Below, one piece after another: positions 38,525-50,020 of a stretch of 64,000 bases of DNA. Where the stretch lies: assembly GCF_051401765.1 (NCBI RefSeq), contig NW_027480423.1, positions 12,648,001 to 12,712,000 of the forward strand, in the 5' to 3' direction. Source of the stretch: Calliopsis andreniformis. Lineage: Eukaryota > Arthropoda > Insecta > Hymenoptera > Andrenidae. The translations under genes and the position numbers were made by a program. The notes under the pieces were generated by a model. It was given only the letters and a program-made list of their open reading frames with translations. It did not search any database and was not told the DNA's origin. How positions within the stretch are numbered: the first letter of the stretch is position 1; every line of letters begins with the position of its first letter.

Positions 38525-41262
38525 AATTATTCCTGTTATACGATGGAAAAACTGTTGTATTTTTATTGCATTTTATGCTTCGGGCGTTGACTTCTAAGGC
38601 CCTAACTATTCAATATGTTGGAGCAACGCCCTAGGGTGAAGCCTAGGTTGCACGGAAAGTAGAAATGTCCATAACTTTCATACTGGTTGCAAGTATTCGT
38701 TTTATACGATGGAAAAACTGTTGTATTTATATTGTATTTTATGCTTCTGACGCTGACTTCTAAGGCACCAACTATTCGATTTGTTGGAGCAACGCCCTAG
38801 AGTGAAGCCTAGGTTGCCCGGAACGTAGAAATGCCCATAGCTTTCACACTGGTTGCAATTATTCGTTTTATACGATGGAAAAACTGTTGTATTTATATTG
38901 TATTTTATGCTTCTGGCGTTCACTTCTTAGGCCCTCACTATTCGATCGGGTGGAACAACGCCCTAGGGTGAAGCCTAGGTTGCACGGAAAGTAGAAATGT
39001 CCATAACTTTCATACTGGTTGCAATTATTCGTTTTATTCGATGGAAAAACTGTTGCATTTATATTGTATTTTATGCTTCTGACGTTGACTTCTAAGGCAC
39101 CAACTGTTCGATCTGTTGGAGCAACGCCCTAGAGTGAAGCCTAGGTTGCCCGGAACGTAGAAATGCCCATAACTTTCAAACTGGTTGCAATTATTCCTGT
39201 TATACGATGCAAAAACTGTTGTATTTATATTGTATTTTATGCTCCTGGTGTTGACTTCTTAGGCCCTAACTATTCGATCTGGTGGAGCAACGCCCTAGAG
39301 TGAAGCCTAGGTTGCCCGGAACGTAGACATGACCATCACTTTCAAACTGGTTACAATTATTACTGTTATACGATGGAAAAACTGTTGTATTTTTATTGCA
39401 TTTTATGCTTCGGGCGTTGACTTCTAAGGCCCTAACTATTCAATCTGTTGGAGCAACGCCCTAGGGTGAAGCCTAGGTTGCACGGAAAGTAGAAATGTCC
39501 ATAACTTTCATACTGGTTGCAATTATTCGTTTTATTCGATGGAAAAACTGTTATATTTATATTGTATTTTATGATTCTGGCGCTGACTTCTTAGGCCCTA
39601 ACTATTCGATCGGGTGGAACAACGCCCTAGGGTGAAGCCTAGGTTGCCCGGAAAGTAGAATTGACCATAACTTTCATACTCGTTGCAATTATACGTTTCT
39701 TACGATGGAAAAGCTGTTGTATTTATATTGTATTTTATGCTTCTTGCGCTCACTTCTTAGGCCCTAACTATTCGATCTGGTGGAACATCGCCCTAGGGTG
39801 AAGCCTAGGTTTCCCGGAACGTAGAGATGACCATAACTTTCACAGTTGTAGCAATTATTCGATTTATACAATGGAAAAACTGTTCTATTAATTTTGTTTT
39901 TTATGTTTCGGGCGTTGACTTCTAAGGCACTAACTACTCGATCTGGTGGAGCAACGCCCTAGAGTGAAGCCTAGGTTGCCCGGACCGTAGAAATGACCAT
40001 AACTTTCACACTGGTAGCAATTATTCGATTTATACGATGGAAAAACTGTTCTATTTATTTTGTGTTTTATGTTTCGCCCGTTGACTTCTAAGGCCCTAAC
40101 AATTCGATCTGGTGGAGCATCGCCCTAGGGTGAAGCCTAGGTTGAACGGAAAGTAGAAATGTCCATAACTTTCATACTGGTTGCAATTATTCGTTTTATA
40201 CGATGGAAAAACTGTTGTATTTATACTGTATTTTATGCTTCTGACGTTGACTTCTAACGCACTAACTATTCGATCTGGTGTAGCAACGCCCTAGAGTGAA
40301 ACCTAGGTTGCCCGGAACGTAGAAATGACCATTACTTTCACACTCTTTGCAATTATTCATTTTATACGATGGAAAAGTTGTTGCATTTTTATTGTATTTT
40401 ATGCTTCTGGCGTTGACTTCTTGGGCCCTAACTATTCGATCTGGTGGAGCAACGCCTTAGAGTGACGCCTAGGTTGCCCGGAACGTATAAATGACCATGT
40501 CTTTCACACTGGTTGCTATTGTTCCTGTTATACGATGGAGAAGCTGTTGTATTCATATTGTACCTTATGCTTCTGGCGTTGACTTCTAAGGCCCTAACTA
40601 TTCGATCTGGTGGAGCAACGCCCTTGGGTGAACCCTAGGTTGCCCGGATAGTAGAAATGACCATAACTTTCATAGTGGTTGCAATTATTCGTTTTATACG
40701 ATGGAAAAACTGTTGTATTTATATTGCATTTTATGCTTCTGGCGTTGCCTTCTGAGACCATAACTATTCGATCTGTTGGAGCAACGCCCTAGAGTGAAGC
40801 CTTGGTTTCCCTGAACGTAGAAATGACCATGACTTTCATACTGGTTGCAATTATTCGTTTTATACGATGGAAAGACTGTTGTATTTATATTGTATTTTAT
40901 GCTTCTGGCGTTGACTTCTAAGGCACTAACTGTTCGATCGGGTGGAGCAACGCCCTAGAGTGAAGCTTAGGTTGCCCGGAACATAGGAATGACCATAACC
41001 TTCACACTGGTGGCTATTATTCGTTTTATTCGATGGAAAAGCTGTTATATTTATATTGTATTTTATGATTCTGGCGCTGCCTTCTTAGGCCCTAACTATT
41101 CGATCGGGTGGAACAACGCCCTAGAGTGAAGCCTAGGTTGCCCTGAAAGTAGAAACGACAATAACTTTCAAACTGGTTGCAATTATTCCTGTTATACGAT
41201 GGAAAAACTGTTGTATTAATATTGTATTTTATGCTTCTGGCGTTGACTTCTGAGGCACTAAG
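38525..41262 (+). repeat. Large block duplication, copy 2
   Basis: This is the partner of 34043-37112, lacking two monomers. Differences noticed are few, for example cccttgggtgaacc for ccctagggtgaacc near 40621, ggaaagactg for ggaaaaactg near 40870 and ccctgaaag for cccggaaag near 41142. Confidence 0.87.
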
Positions 41263-42087
41263 TATTCGATATGGTGCAGCAACGCCCTAGAGTGAGGCCT
41301 AGGGTGCCCGGAACGTAGAAATGACCATCACTTTCATACTGGTTGCAATTATTCGTTTTATACGATGGAAAAACTGTTGTATTTATATTGTATTTTATGC
41401 TTCTGACGTTGACTTCTAAGGCACCAACTATTCGATCTGTTGGGGCAACGCCCTAGAGTGAAGCCTAGGTTGCCCGGAACGTAGAAATGACCATAACTTT
41501 CACACTGGTTGCAATTATTCGTTTTATACGATGGAAAAACTGTTGTATTTATATTGTTTTTTATGCTTCTGGCGTTCACTTCTTAGGCCCTAACTATTCG
41601 ATCGGGTGGAACAACGCCCTAGTGTGAAGCCTAGATTGCCCGGAATGTTGAAATCACCATAACTTTCAAACTGGTTGCAATTATTCCTGTTATACGATGG
41701 AAAAACTGTTGTATTTATATTGTATTTTATGCTTCTGACGTTGACTTCTAAGGCACTAAGTATTCGATCTGTTGGGGCAACGCCCTAGAGTGAAGCCTAG
41801 GTTGCCCGGAACGTAGAAATGACCATAACTTTCACACTGGTTGCAATTATTCGTTTTATACGATGGAAAAACTGTTGTATTTATATTGTTTTTTATGCTT
41901 CTGGCGTTCACTTCCTAGGCCTTAACTATTCGATCTGGTGGAAGAACGCACTAGGGTGAAGCCTAGGTTGCCCGGAACGTAGTAATGACCATAACTTTCA
42001 CACTGGTAGCAATTATTCGATTTATACAACGGAAAAACTGTTCTGTTTATTTTGTGTTTTATGTTTCGCGCGTTGACTTCTAAGGCC
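41263..42087 (+). repeat. Last forward monomers before the inversion
   Basis: About five monomers. 41455-41570 and 41787-41900 share attgttttttatgcttctgg and gttggggcaacgcc at 332-bp spacing (2 monomers). The final monomer is of the attcgatttatacaacgg / tgtttcgcgcgttgac type and is cut at 42087. Confidence 0.8.
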
Positions 42088-42088
42088 G
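42086..42088. other. Inversion junction between the two satellite arms
   Basis: Sequence up to 42087 reads gttgacttctaaggcc, which in a forward monomer should continue with ctaactattcg. Instead it continues gggcaatctgggcttcacc, which is reverse-oriented monomer. The bases cc at 42086-42087 fit both sides (forward aaggcc; reverse ccgggcaa), giving 2 bp of microhomology. The two half-monomers join about 52 bp out of register, so this is not a symmetric fold-back palindrome. Flanking monomers on the two sides belong to different variant types. The junction could be a real inversion or end-joining event, or an assembly join. Confidence 0.93.
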
Positions 42089-44640
42089 GGCAATCTGGGC
42101 TTCACCCTAGGGCGTTCCTCCACTAGATCGAATAGTTAGGGCCTTAAAAGACAACGCCAGAAACATAAAATACAATATAAATACAACAGTTTTTCCATCG
42201 GATAACAGGAATAATTGCAACCAGTGTGAAAGCGATGGTCATTTCTACGTTCCGGGCAAGCAAGGCTTCAGTCTAGGGCGTTGGTCCACCAGATCCAATA
42301 GTTTGGGCCTAAGACGTCAACGCCAGAAGCATAAAATACAAAATAAATGCAACAGTTTTTCCCTCGTATAATAGGAATAATTGGAACCAGTGTGAAAGTA
42401 ATGGTCATTTCTACGTTCCGCGCAACCTAGGCTTCGCTGTAGGGTGTTGCTCCACCAGAACGAATAGCTAGGAACTTAGAAGTCGAAGCCAGAAGCAGAA
42501 AATACAATACAAATGCAACAGTTTTTCCATCGTATAGCATGAATAATTGCAACCAGTGCGAAAGTAATGATCATTTCGACGTTTCGGGCATCCTAGACAT
42601 AACTCTGAGGCGTTGCCCCACCAGATCGAAGAGTTAGGACCTTAGAAGTCAACGACGGATGCATAAACTACAAAATAAATACAACAGCCTTCCCATCGTA
42701 TAAAACGAATAATTGCAACCTGTGTGAAGGTTATGGTCATATCTACGTTCCGGGCAACCTAGGCTTCACTGTATGGTGATGCTCCAGCAGATCGGATAGG
42801 TAGGGCCATAGAAGTCAACGCCCGAAGCATAAAATACAATAAATATACAAGAGTTTTTCCATCGTATAACAGGAATAATTGCAACCAGTGTGAAAGTGAT
42901 GGTCATTTCTACGTTCCGGGCAACCTAGGCTTCACTCCAGGGCGTTGGTCCACCAGTTCCAATAGTTTCGGCCTAAGAAGTCAACGCCAGAAGCACCAAA
43001 TACAAAATAAATACATCAGTTTTTCCATCGTATATAACGAATAATTGCAACCAGTGTGAAAGTAATGGTTATTTCAACGTTCCGGGAAACCTAGGCTTCA
43101 CTCTAGGGCGTTGCTCCACCACATCGAACGGCTACGGCCTTAGAAATCAACGCCAGAAGCATAAAATACAATATAGATACAACAGTTTTTCCATCGTATA
43201 AAATGAATAATTGCAAGCATTGTGAAAGTAATGGTCATTTCTACGTTCCGGGCAACCCAGGCGTCCCTCTAGGGCGTTGCTCTACCACATCCAATAGCTA
43301 CGGCCTTTGAAGTCAACGCCAGAAGCATAAAATGCAATATAAATGCAACAGCTTTGCCATCGTATAAAATGGATAATTGCAAACAGTGTGAAAGTGATGG
43401 CCATTTCTACGTTCCGAGCAACCTAGGCGTCACTCTAGGCTGTTGCTCCACCACATCGAATAGCTACGGCCTTAGAGGTCAACGCCTGAAGCATAAAATA
43501 CAATAAAAATACAACAGTTTTTTCATCGCATAACAGGAATAATTGAACAAGCGTTAAGGTAATGGTCATTTCTACGTTCCGGGCAATCTAGGCTTCACTC
43601 TATGTAGTTCCTCCACCAGATCGAATAGTTAGGGCCTAAGAAGTCAACGCCAGAAGCATAAAATACGATAAAAATACAACAGTTTTTCCATCGTATAATT
43701 GGAGTAATTGCAACCAGTGTAAAAGTAATGGTCATTTCTACGTTCCGGGCAACCTAGGCTTCACTGTAGGGCGTTGCTCCACCAGACCGAATTGTTAGGT
43801 CCTTAGAAGTCAACGCCAGAAGCATAAAATACAATATAAATACAACAGTCTTTCCATCGTATAACAGGAATAATTGCAACCACTGTGAAGGAAATCGTCA
43901 TATCTACGTTCCGGGCAACCGAGGCTTCACTCTAGGGCGTTGTTCCACCAGATCGGATAGTTAGGGCCTAAGAAGTCAACGCCTGAAGCATAAAATACAA
44001 TAAAAATACCACAGTTTTTCCATCGTATAACTGGAATAAATGCACCCAGTGTGAAAGTAATGGCCATTTCTACGTTTCAGGCATCCTAGTCTTAACTCTG
44101 AGGCATTGCTCCACCAGATCGAATATGTAGGGCCTTAGAAGTCACCGCCAGAAGCATAAACTACAATGTTAATACAACAGCTTATCCATTGTACAAAACG
44201 AATAATTGCAACCAGTGTGAAAGTTATGGTCATTTCTACGTTCCGGTAAACCTAGGCTTCACTCTAGGGCGTTGGTCCACCAGATCCAATAGTTTGGGCC
44301 TAAGACGTCAACGCCAGAAGCATAAAATACAAAATAAATGCAACAGTTTTTCCATCGTATAATAGGAATAATTGGAACCAGTGTGAAAGTAATGGTCATT
44401 TCTACGTTCCGCGCAACCTAGGCTTCGCTCTAGGGTGTTGCTCCACCAGAACGAATAGCTAGAGTCTTAGAGTTCAACGCCAGAAGCGTAAAATACGATA
44501 ATAATACAACAGTTTTTCCATCGTATAACAGGAATAATTGCAGCCAGTGTGAAAGTAATGGTCATTTCTACGTTCCGGGCAACCTGGGCTTCACTCTAGG
44601 GTGTGCTCCACCAGATCGAATGGCTAGCGAGTTAAAGGTC
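42088..44640 (-). repeat. Diverged reverse monomers next to the inversion
   Basis: About 15 monomers, many with private substitutions. The variant gtcgaagccagaagcag at 42482 recurs at 44804 (offset 2322, 14 monomers minus 2), and 42250-42450 resembles 44260-44460. No short higher-order period is obvious. Confidence 0.8.
42694..42710 (-). other. CENP-B-box-like motif (example, reverse arm)
   Basis: The + strand reads catcgtataaaacgaat, the exact reverse complement of the forward-arm motif. The TTCG version is thus retained across the inversion. The neighbouring monomer at 42.87 kb has the alternative version gtataacaggaat. Confidence 0.4.
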
Positions 44641-46694
44641 AACGCCAGAAGCATAAAATACAATAATAATACAACAGTTTTTCCATTGTATAAAACGAAT
44701 AATTGCAACCAGTGTGAAAGTTATGGTGATTTCTACGTTCGGGGCAACATAGGATTCACTATTGGACGTTGCCCCACCAGATCCAACAGCTAGGACCTTA
44801 GAAGTCGAAGCCAGAAGCAGAAAATACAATACAAATGCAACAGTTTTTCCATCGTATAGCATGAATAATTGCAACCAGTGCGAAAGTAATGATCATTTCG
44901 ACTATTCGGGCATCCTAGACTTACGTCTGAGGCGTTGCTCCACCAGATCAAAGAGTTAGGGCCTTAGAAGTCAACGACAGGTGCATAAACTACAAAATAA
45001 ATACAACAGCCTTCCCATCGTATAAAACGAATAATTGCAACCTGTGTGAAGGTAATGGTCATATCTACGTTCCGGGCAACCTAGGCTTCACTGTATGGTG
45101 TTACTCCACCAGATCGAATAGGTAGGGCCATAGAAGTCAACGCTCGAAGCATAAAATACTAGAAATATACAAGAGTTTTTCCATCGTATAACAGGAATAA
45201 TTTTAAACAGTGTGAAGGTAATGGTCATTTCTACGCTCCGGTCAACCTAGGCTTCACTCTAGGGCGTTGCTCCGACAGAGCGAATAGTTAGGGCCTCATA
45301 AGGCAACGCCCGAGGCATAAAATACAAAATAAATGGAACAGTTTTTCCATTGTATAAAACGAATTATTGCAACCGGTGTGAAAGTTATGGTCATTTCTAC
45401 GTTCCGAACAACATAGACTTCACCCTAGGGCGTTGCTCCACCAGATCGAACAGTTAGGGCCTAAGAAGTCAACGCCAGAAGCATAAAATATAATAAAAAT
45501 ACAACAGATTTTACATCGTATAACTGGAATAATTGCACACAGTGTGAAAGTTATGGTCCTTTCTACGTTCCGGGCAGCCCAGGCTTCATTCGAGAGCGTT
45601 ACTTCACCACATCGAATAGCTACGGCCTTTGAAGTCAATGCCAGAAGCATAAAATACAATATAAATACAACAGCTTTGCCATCGTATATAATGTATGTTT
45701 GCAAACAGTGTGAAAGTAATGGTCATTTCTACGTTCCGGTAAACCTAGGCTTCACTCGAGGGCGTTGTCCCACGAGATCGAATAGTTAGGGCCTTAGAAG
45801 TCAACGCCTGAAGCATAAAATACAATAAAAATATCACAGTTTTTCCATCGTATAACAGGAATAATTGCAACCAGTGTGAAAGTAATGGCCATTTCTACGT
45901 TTCAGGCATCCTAATCCTGACTATGTGGCATTGCTCCACCAGATCGAATACGTAGGGCCTAAGAAGTCAACGCCAGAAGCACCAAATACGAAATAAATAC
46001 GACAGTTTTTCCATCGTATATAACGAATAATTGCATCCAGTGTGAAAGTAATGGTCATTTCTACGTTCCGGGCAACCTAGGCCTCACTTCAGGGCATTGC
46101 TCCACCACATCGAATGGCCACGGCCTTAGAAGTCAACGCCAGATGCATGAAATGCAATATAAATACAACAGTTTTTCCATTGTATAAAACGAATAATTGC
46201 TACCAGTGTGAAAGGTATGGTGATTTCTTCGTTCCGGGCAATATAGGCTTCACTATTGGACGTTGCCCCACCAGATCGAATAGCTAGGACCTTAGAAGTC
46301 GATGCCAGAAGCAGGAAATACAATACAAATGCAACAGTTTTTCCATCGTATAGCATGAATAATTGCAACCAGTGCGAAAGTAATGATCATTTGGACCCCT
46401 CGGGCATCCTAGACTTAAGTCTGAGGCGTTGCTCCACCAGATCAAAGAGTTAGGGCCTTAGAAGTCAACGACAGATGCATAAACTACAAAATAAATACAA
46501 CAGCCTTCCCATCGTATAAAACGAATAAGTGCAACCTGTGTGAAGGTAATGGTCATATCTACGTTCCGGGCAACCTAGGCTTCACTGTATGGTGTTACTC
46601 CACCAGATCGAATAGGTAGGGCCATAGAAGTCAACGCCCGAAGCATAAAATACTAGAAATATCCAAGAGTTTTTCCATCGTATAACAGGAATAA
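44641..46694 (-). repeat. Nine-monomer-spaced duplication in the reverse arm
   Basis: About 44641-45200 matches 46135-46694 at offset 1494 (9 monomers). The marker lies at 44804 (gtcgaagccagaagcag) and 46298 (gtcgatgccagaagcag). Both copies share cactattggacgttgcccc, catcgtatagcatgaataa, the taaactacaaaataaatac monomer and the short taaaatactagaaat. About 45200-45430 matches 47026-47290 at offset 1826 (11 monomers; gctccggtcaacc with gcctcataaggc). Confidence 0.8.
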
Positions 46695-49274
46695 TTGCAA
46701 CCAGTGTGAAAGTGATGGTCATTTCTACGTTCCGGGCAACCTAGGCTTCACTCTAGGGCGTTGGTCCACCAGATCCAATAGTTAGGGCCTAAGAAGTCAA
46801 CGCCAGAAGCACCAAATACAAAATAAATGCAACAGTTTTTCCATCGTATATAAAGTATAATTGCAACCAGTGTGAAAGTAATGGTCATTTCTACGTTCCG
46901 GGCAACCTAGGCTTCACTCTAGGTCGTTGCTCCACCACATCGAATGTCTACGGCCTTAGAAGTCAACGCCAGAAGCATAAAATAAAATAAAGATACAACA
47001 GTTTTTCCATCGTATAACAGGAATACTTTTAAACAGTGTGAAGGTAATGGTCATTTCTACGCTCCGGTCAACCTAGGCTTCACTCTAGGGCGTTGCTCCG
47101 ACAGATCGAATAGTTAGGGCCTCATAAGGCAACGCCCGAGGCATAAAATACAAAATAAATAGAACAGTTTTTCCATTGTATAAAACGAATTATTGCAACC
47201 GGTGTGAAAGTTATGGTCATTTCTACGTTCCGAACAACATAGGCTTCACCCTAGGGCGTTGCTCCACCAGATCGAATAGTTAGGGCCTAAGGAGTCAACG
47301 CCAGAAGGATAAAGAACAATAAAAATCCAACAGTTTTTCCATCGTATAACAGGAATAACTGCGACCAGTGTGAAGTTAATGGTCATATCTAAGTTCCGTG
47401 CAACCTAGGCATCACTCTAGGGCGTTGGTCCACCAGATCGAATAGTTAGGGCCGCAGAAATCAATGCCCGAGGCATAAAATACAAAATAAATAGAACTGT
47501 TTTTCCTTTTGTATAAAACGAATTATTGCAACCAGTGTGAAACTTATGGTCATTTCTACGTTCCGTGCAACCTAGGCTTCACTCTAGGGCGTTGGTCGAC
47601 CAGATCGAATGGGTAGGGCCTTAGAAGTCAACGCCAGAAGCATAAAATACAATATAAATACAACAGTTTTTCCATTGTATAAAACGAATAATTGCAACCA
47701 GTATGAACGTTATGGTCATTTCTACGTTCCGGGCAACCTAGGCTTCACCCTAGGGCGTTGCTCCAGCAGATCGAATAGTTAGGGCCTAAGGAGTCAACGT
47801 CAGAAGCATAAAATACAATATAAATACAACAGTTTTTCCGTCGTATAACAGGAATAATTGCAACGAGTATGAAAGTAATGGTCATTTCTACGTTCCCGCC
47901 AACCTAGGCTTCACTCTAGGGCGTTGCTCCACCAGATCGTATAGTTAGGGCCTAAGAAGTCAATGCTAGAAGCATAAAATATAATAAAAATACAACAGTT
48001 TTTCCATCGTATAAAACGAATGATTGCCACCAGTGTGAAAGTTATGATCATTTCTACGTTCCGGGCAATCTAGGCCTGACATTAGGGCGTTGCTCCACCA
48101 GGTCGAATAGTTAGGGCCTCAGAAGTCAACGCCAGAGGCATAAAATACAAAATAAATACAACAGTTTTTCCATTGTATAAAACGAATTATTTCGACCAGT
48201 GTGAAAGTTATGATCATTTCTACGTTCCGGGCAATCTAGGCTTGACTCTAGGGCGATGCTCCACCAGATCCAATAGTTAGGGCGTAAGAAATCAACGCCA
48301 GAAGCACCAACTACAAAATAAATACTACAGTTTTTCCATCGTATAAAACGAATAATTACAACCAGTGTGAAAGTAATGATCATTTCGACGTTTCGGGCAT
48401 GCTAGACTTAACTCTGACGCATTGCTCCATCTGATCAAAGACTTAGGGTCTTACAAGTCAACGTCAGAAGCATAATATACAAAATAAACACAACAGTTTT
48501 ACCATCGTGTAGAACGGTTAATTGCAACCAGTGTGAAAGTAGTTGTCATTTCTACGTTCCGGGCAGCCTAGGCTTCACTCTAGGGCGTTGCTCACCCAGA
48601 TCGAATAGCTAGGGACTTACAAGTCAACGCCAGAAGCATAAAATACAATAAAAATACAACAGTTTTTCCATTGTATAAAACGAATTATTGCAACCAGTGT
48701 GAAAGTTATGGTCATTTCTACGTTCCGTACAACCTAGGCTTCACTCCAGGGCGTTGGTCCACCAGATCGAATAGTTATGGCCTAAGAAGTCAACGCCCGA
48801 AGCATAAAATACAATAAAAATACAACTGTTTTTCCACCGTGTAACAGGAGTAATTGCAAGCAGTGTAAAGGTAATGGTCATTTTACGCTCCGATCAACCT
48901 AGGCTTCACACTAGGGCGTTGCTCCACCAGATCGAAGAGTTAGGGCCTTAGAAGACAACGCCCGAAGCAAAAAAGACAAAATAAATAGAATAGTTTTTCC
49001 ATCGTATAAAACGAATAATTGCAGCCAGTGTGAAAGTTATGGTCATTTCTACGTTCCGTGCAACCTAGGATTCACTCTGGGGCGTTGCTCCACCAGATCG
49101 AATAGTTATGGCCTAAGAAGTCAACGCCAGAAGCATAAAATACAATAACAATACAACAGTTTGTCCAATGTATAAAACGAATAATTGCAGCCAGTATGAA
49201 AGTTATGGTCATTTCTACGTTCCAGGCAACCTAGGCTTCACCCTAGGATGTGGCTCTACCATATCGAATATTTA
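46695..49274 (-). repeat. Heterogeneous reverse satellite
   Basis: About 15.5 monomers of mixed variants. 48661-48910 matches 53471-53720 at offset 4810 (29 monomers minus 4), with marker ccaccgtgtaacaggag and the unusual ggtcattttacgctccg. Only satellite was seen. Confidence 0.75.
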
Positions 49275-50020
49275 GGGCCTAAGAAGTCAACGCCAGAAGC
49301 ATAAAATACAATATAAATAAAACAGCTGTTCAATCGTATAAAACGAATAATTGCAACCAGTGTGAAAGATATGGACATTTCTACATTCCGGCCAACCTAG
49401 GCTTCACTCTAGGGCGTTGCTCCACCAGATCGAATAGCTACGGCCTTAGAAGTCAACGCGAGAGGCATAAAATACAATATAAATACAACAGCTTTTCCAT
49501 CGTACAAAATGAATAATAGCAAACAGTGTGAAAGTAATTGTCATTTCTACGTTCCGGGCAACCTAGGCTTCACACTAGGTCGTTGCTCCACCTGATCAAA
49601 TATCTAGCGACTTAGAATTAAACGCCAGAAGCATAGAATACAATAAAAATACAACAGTTTTTCCATCGTATAACAGGAATAATTGCAACCCGTGTGAATG
49701 TAATGGCCATTTCTACGTTCCGGGCAACCTAGGTTTCACCCTAGGCCGTTGTTCCACCAGATCGAATAGTTAGTGCCTAAGAAGTGAACGCCAGAAGCAT
49801 AAAATGCAATAAAAATACAACAGTTTTTCCGTCGTATAGCAGGAATAATTTGCAACCAGTGTGATAGTAGTGGTCATTTCTACGATCCGGGCAACCCAGG
49901 TTTCACTCCAGGGCGTTGCTCCACCAGATCGAATAGTTACGGCCTAAGAAGTCAACGCCAGAAGCATAAAATACGATAAAGACGCAACAGTTTTTCCATT
50001 GTATAAAACGAATAATTGCA
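49275..50020 (-). repeat. Source-like segment shared with 56.9 and 60.6 kb
   Basis: The marker cagctgttcaatcg at 49323 recurs at 56954 (offset 7631, 46 monomers minus 5) and again 3651 bp later near 60605. The match continues through acattccggccaacc, gatcaaatatctagcgac and gataaagacgcaacag, then ends near 50020. Confidence 0.8.

Larger units (their letters stand above)
1..42087 (+). repeat. Forward-oriented 166-bp satellite array (about 253 monomers)
   Basis: This is an uninterrupted head-to-tail array. The anchor 'gtag' of gtagaaatg recurs at 151, 317, 483 and 649, exactly 166 bp apart. It lies at 9779 (drift 0), 20236 (-1), 35505 (-4) and 41979 (-4), so only a few single-base indels occur in 252 monomers. 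Every stretch I read between anchors is recognisable monomer. Variants are defined by shared substitutions, such as ttcgtttta versus ttcctgtta after 'caatta', ggcgttgac versus gacgttgac, and ccctagag versus ccctaggg. They recur in blocks, which shows segmental amplification. The array runs off the left edge of the window. A centromeric or pericentromeric role is inferred from array size, monomer length and lack of genes; nothing in the sequence proves it. Confidence 0.97.

Noticed and set aside
41900..42300. Fold-back palindrome centred on the inversion
   Set aside because: The two sides join about 52 bp out of monomer register and carry different variants, so they are not mirror copies.
42250..42480. 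RNA polymerase III internal boxes: reverse-strand gatcgaata resembles a B box (6 of 7 fixed bases) and tggtggagcaa an A box
   Set aside because: The last fixed C of the B box is missing, the two partial boxes lie on opposite strands, and no T-run terminator or tRNA fold was found. It does not support a tRNA or SINE origin.
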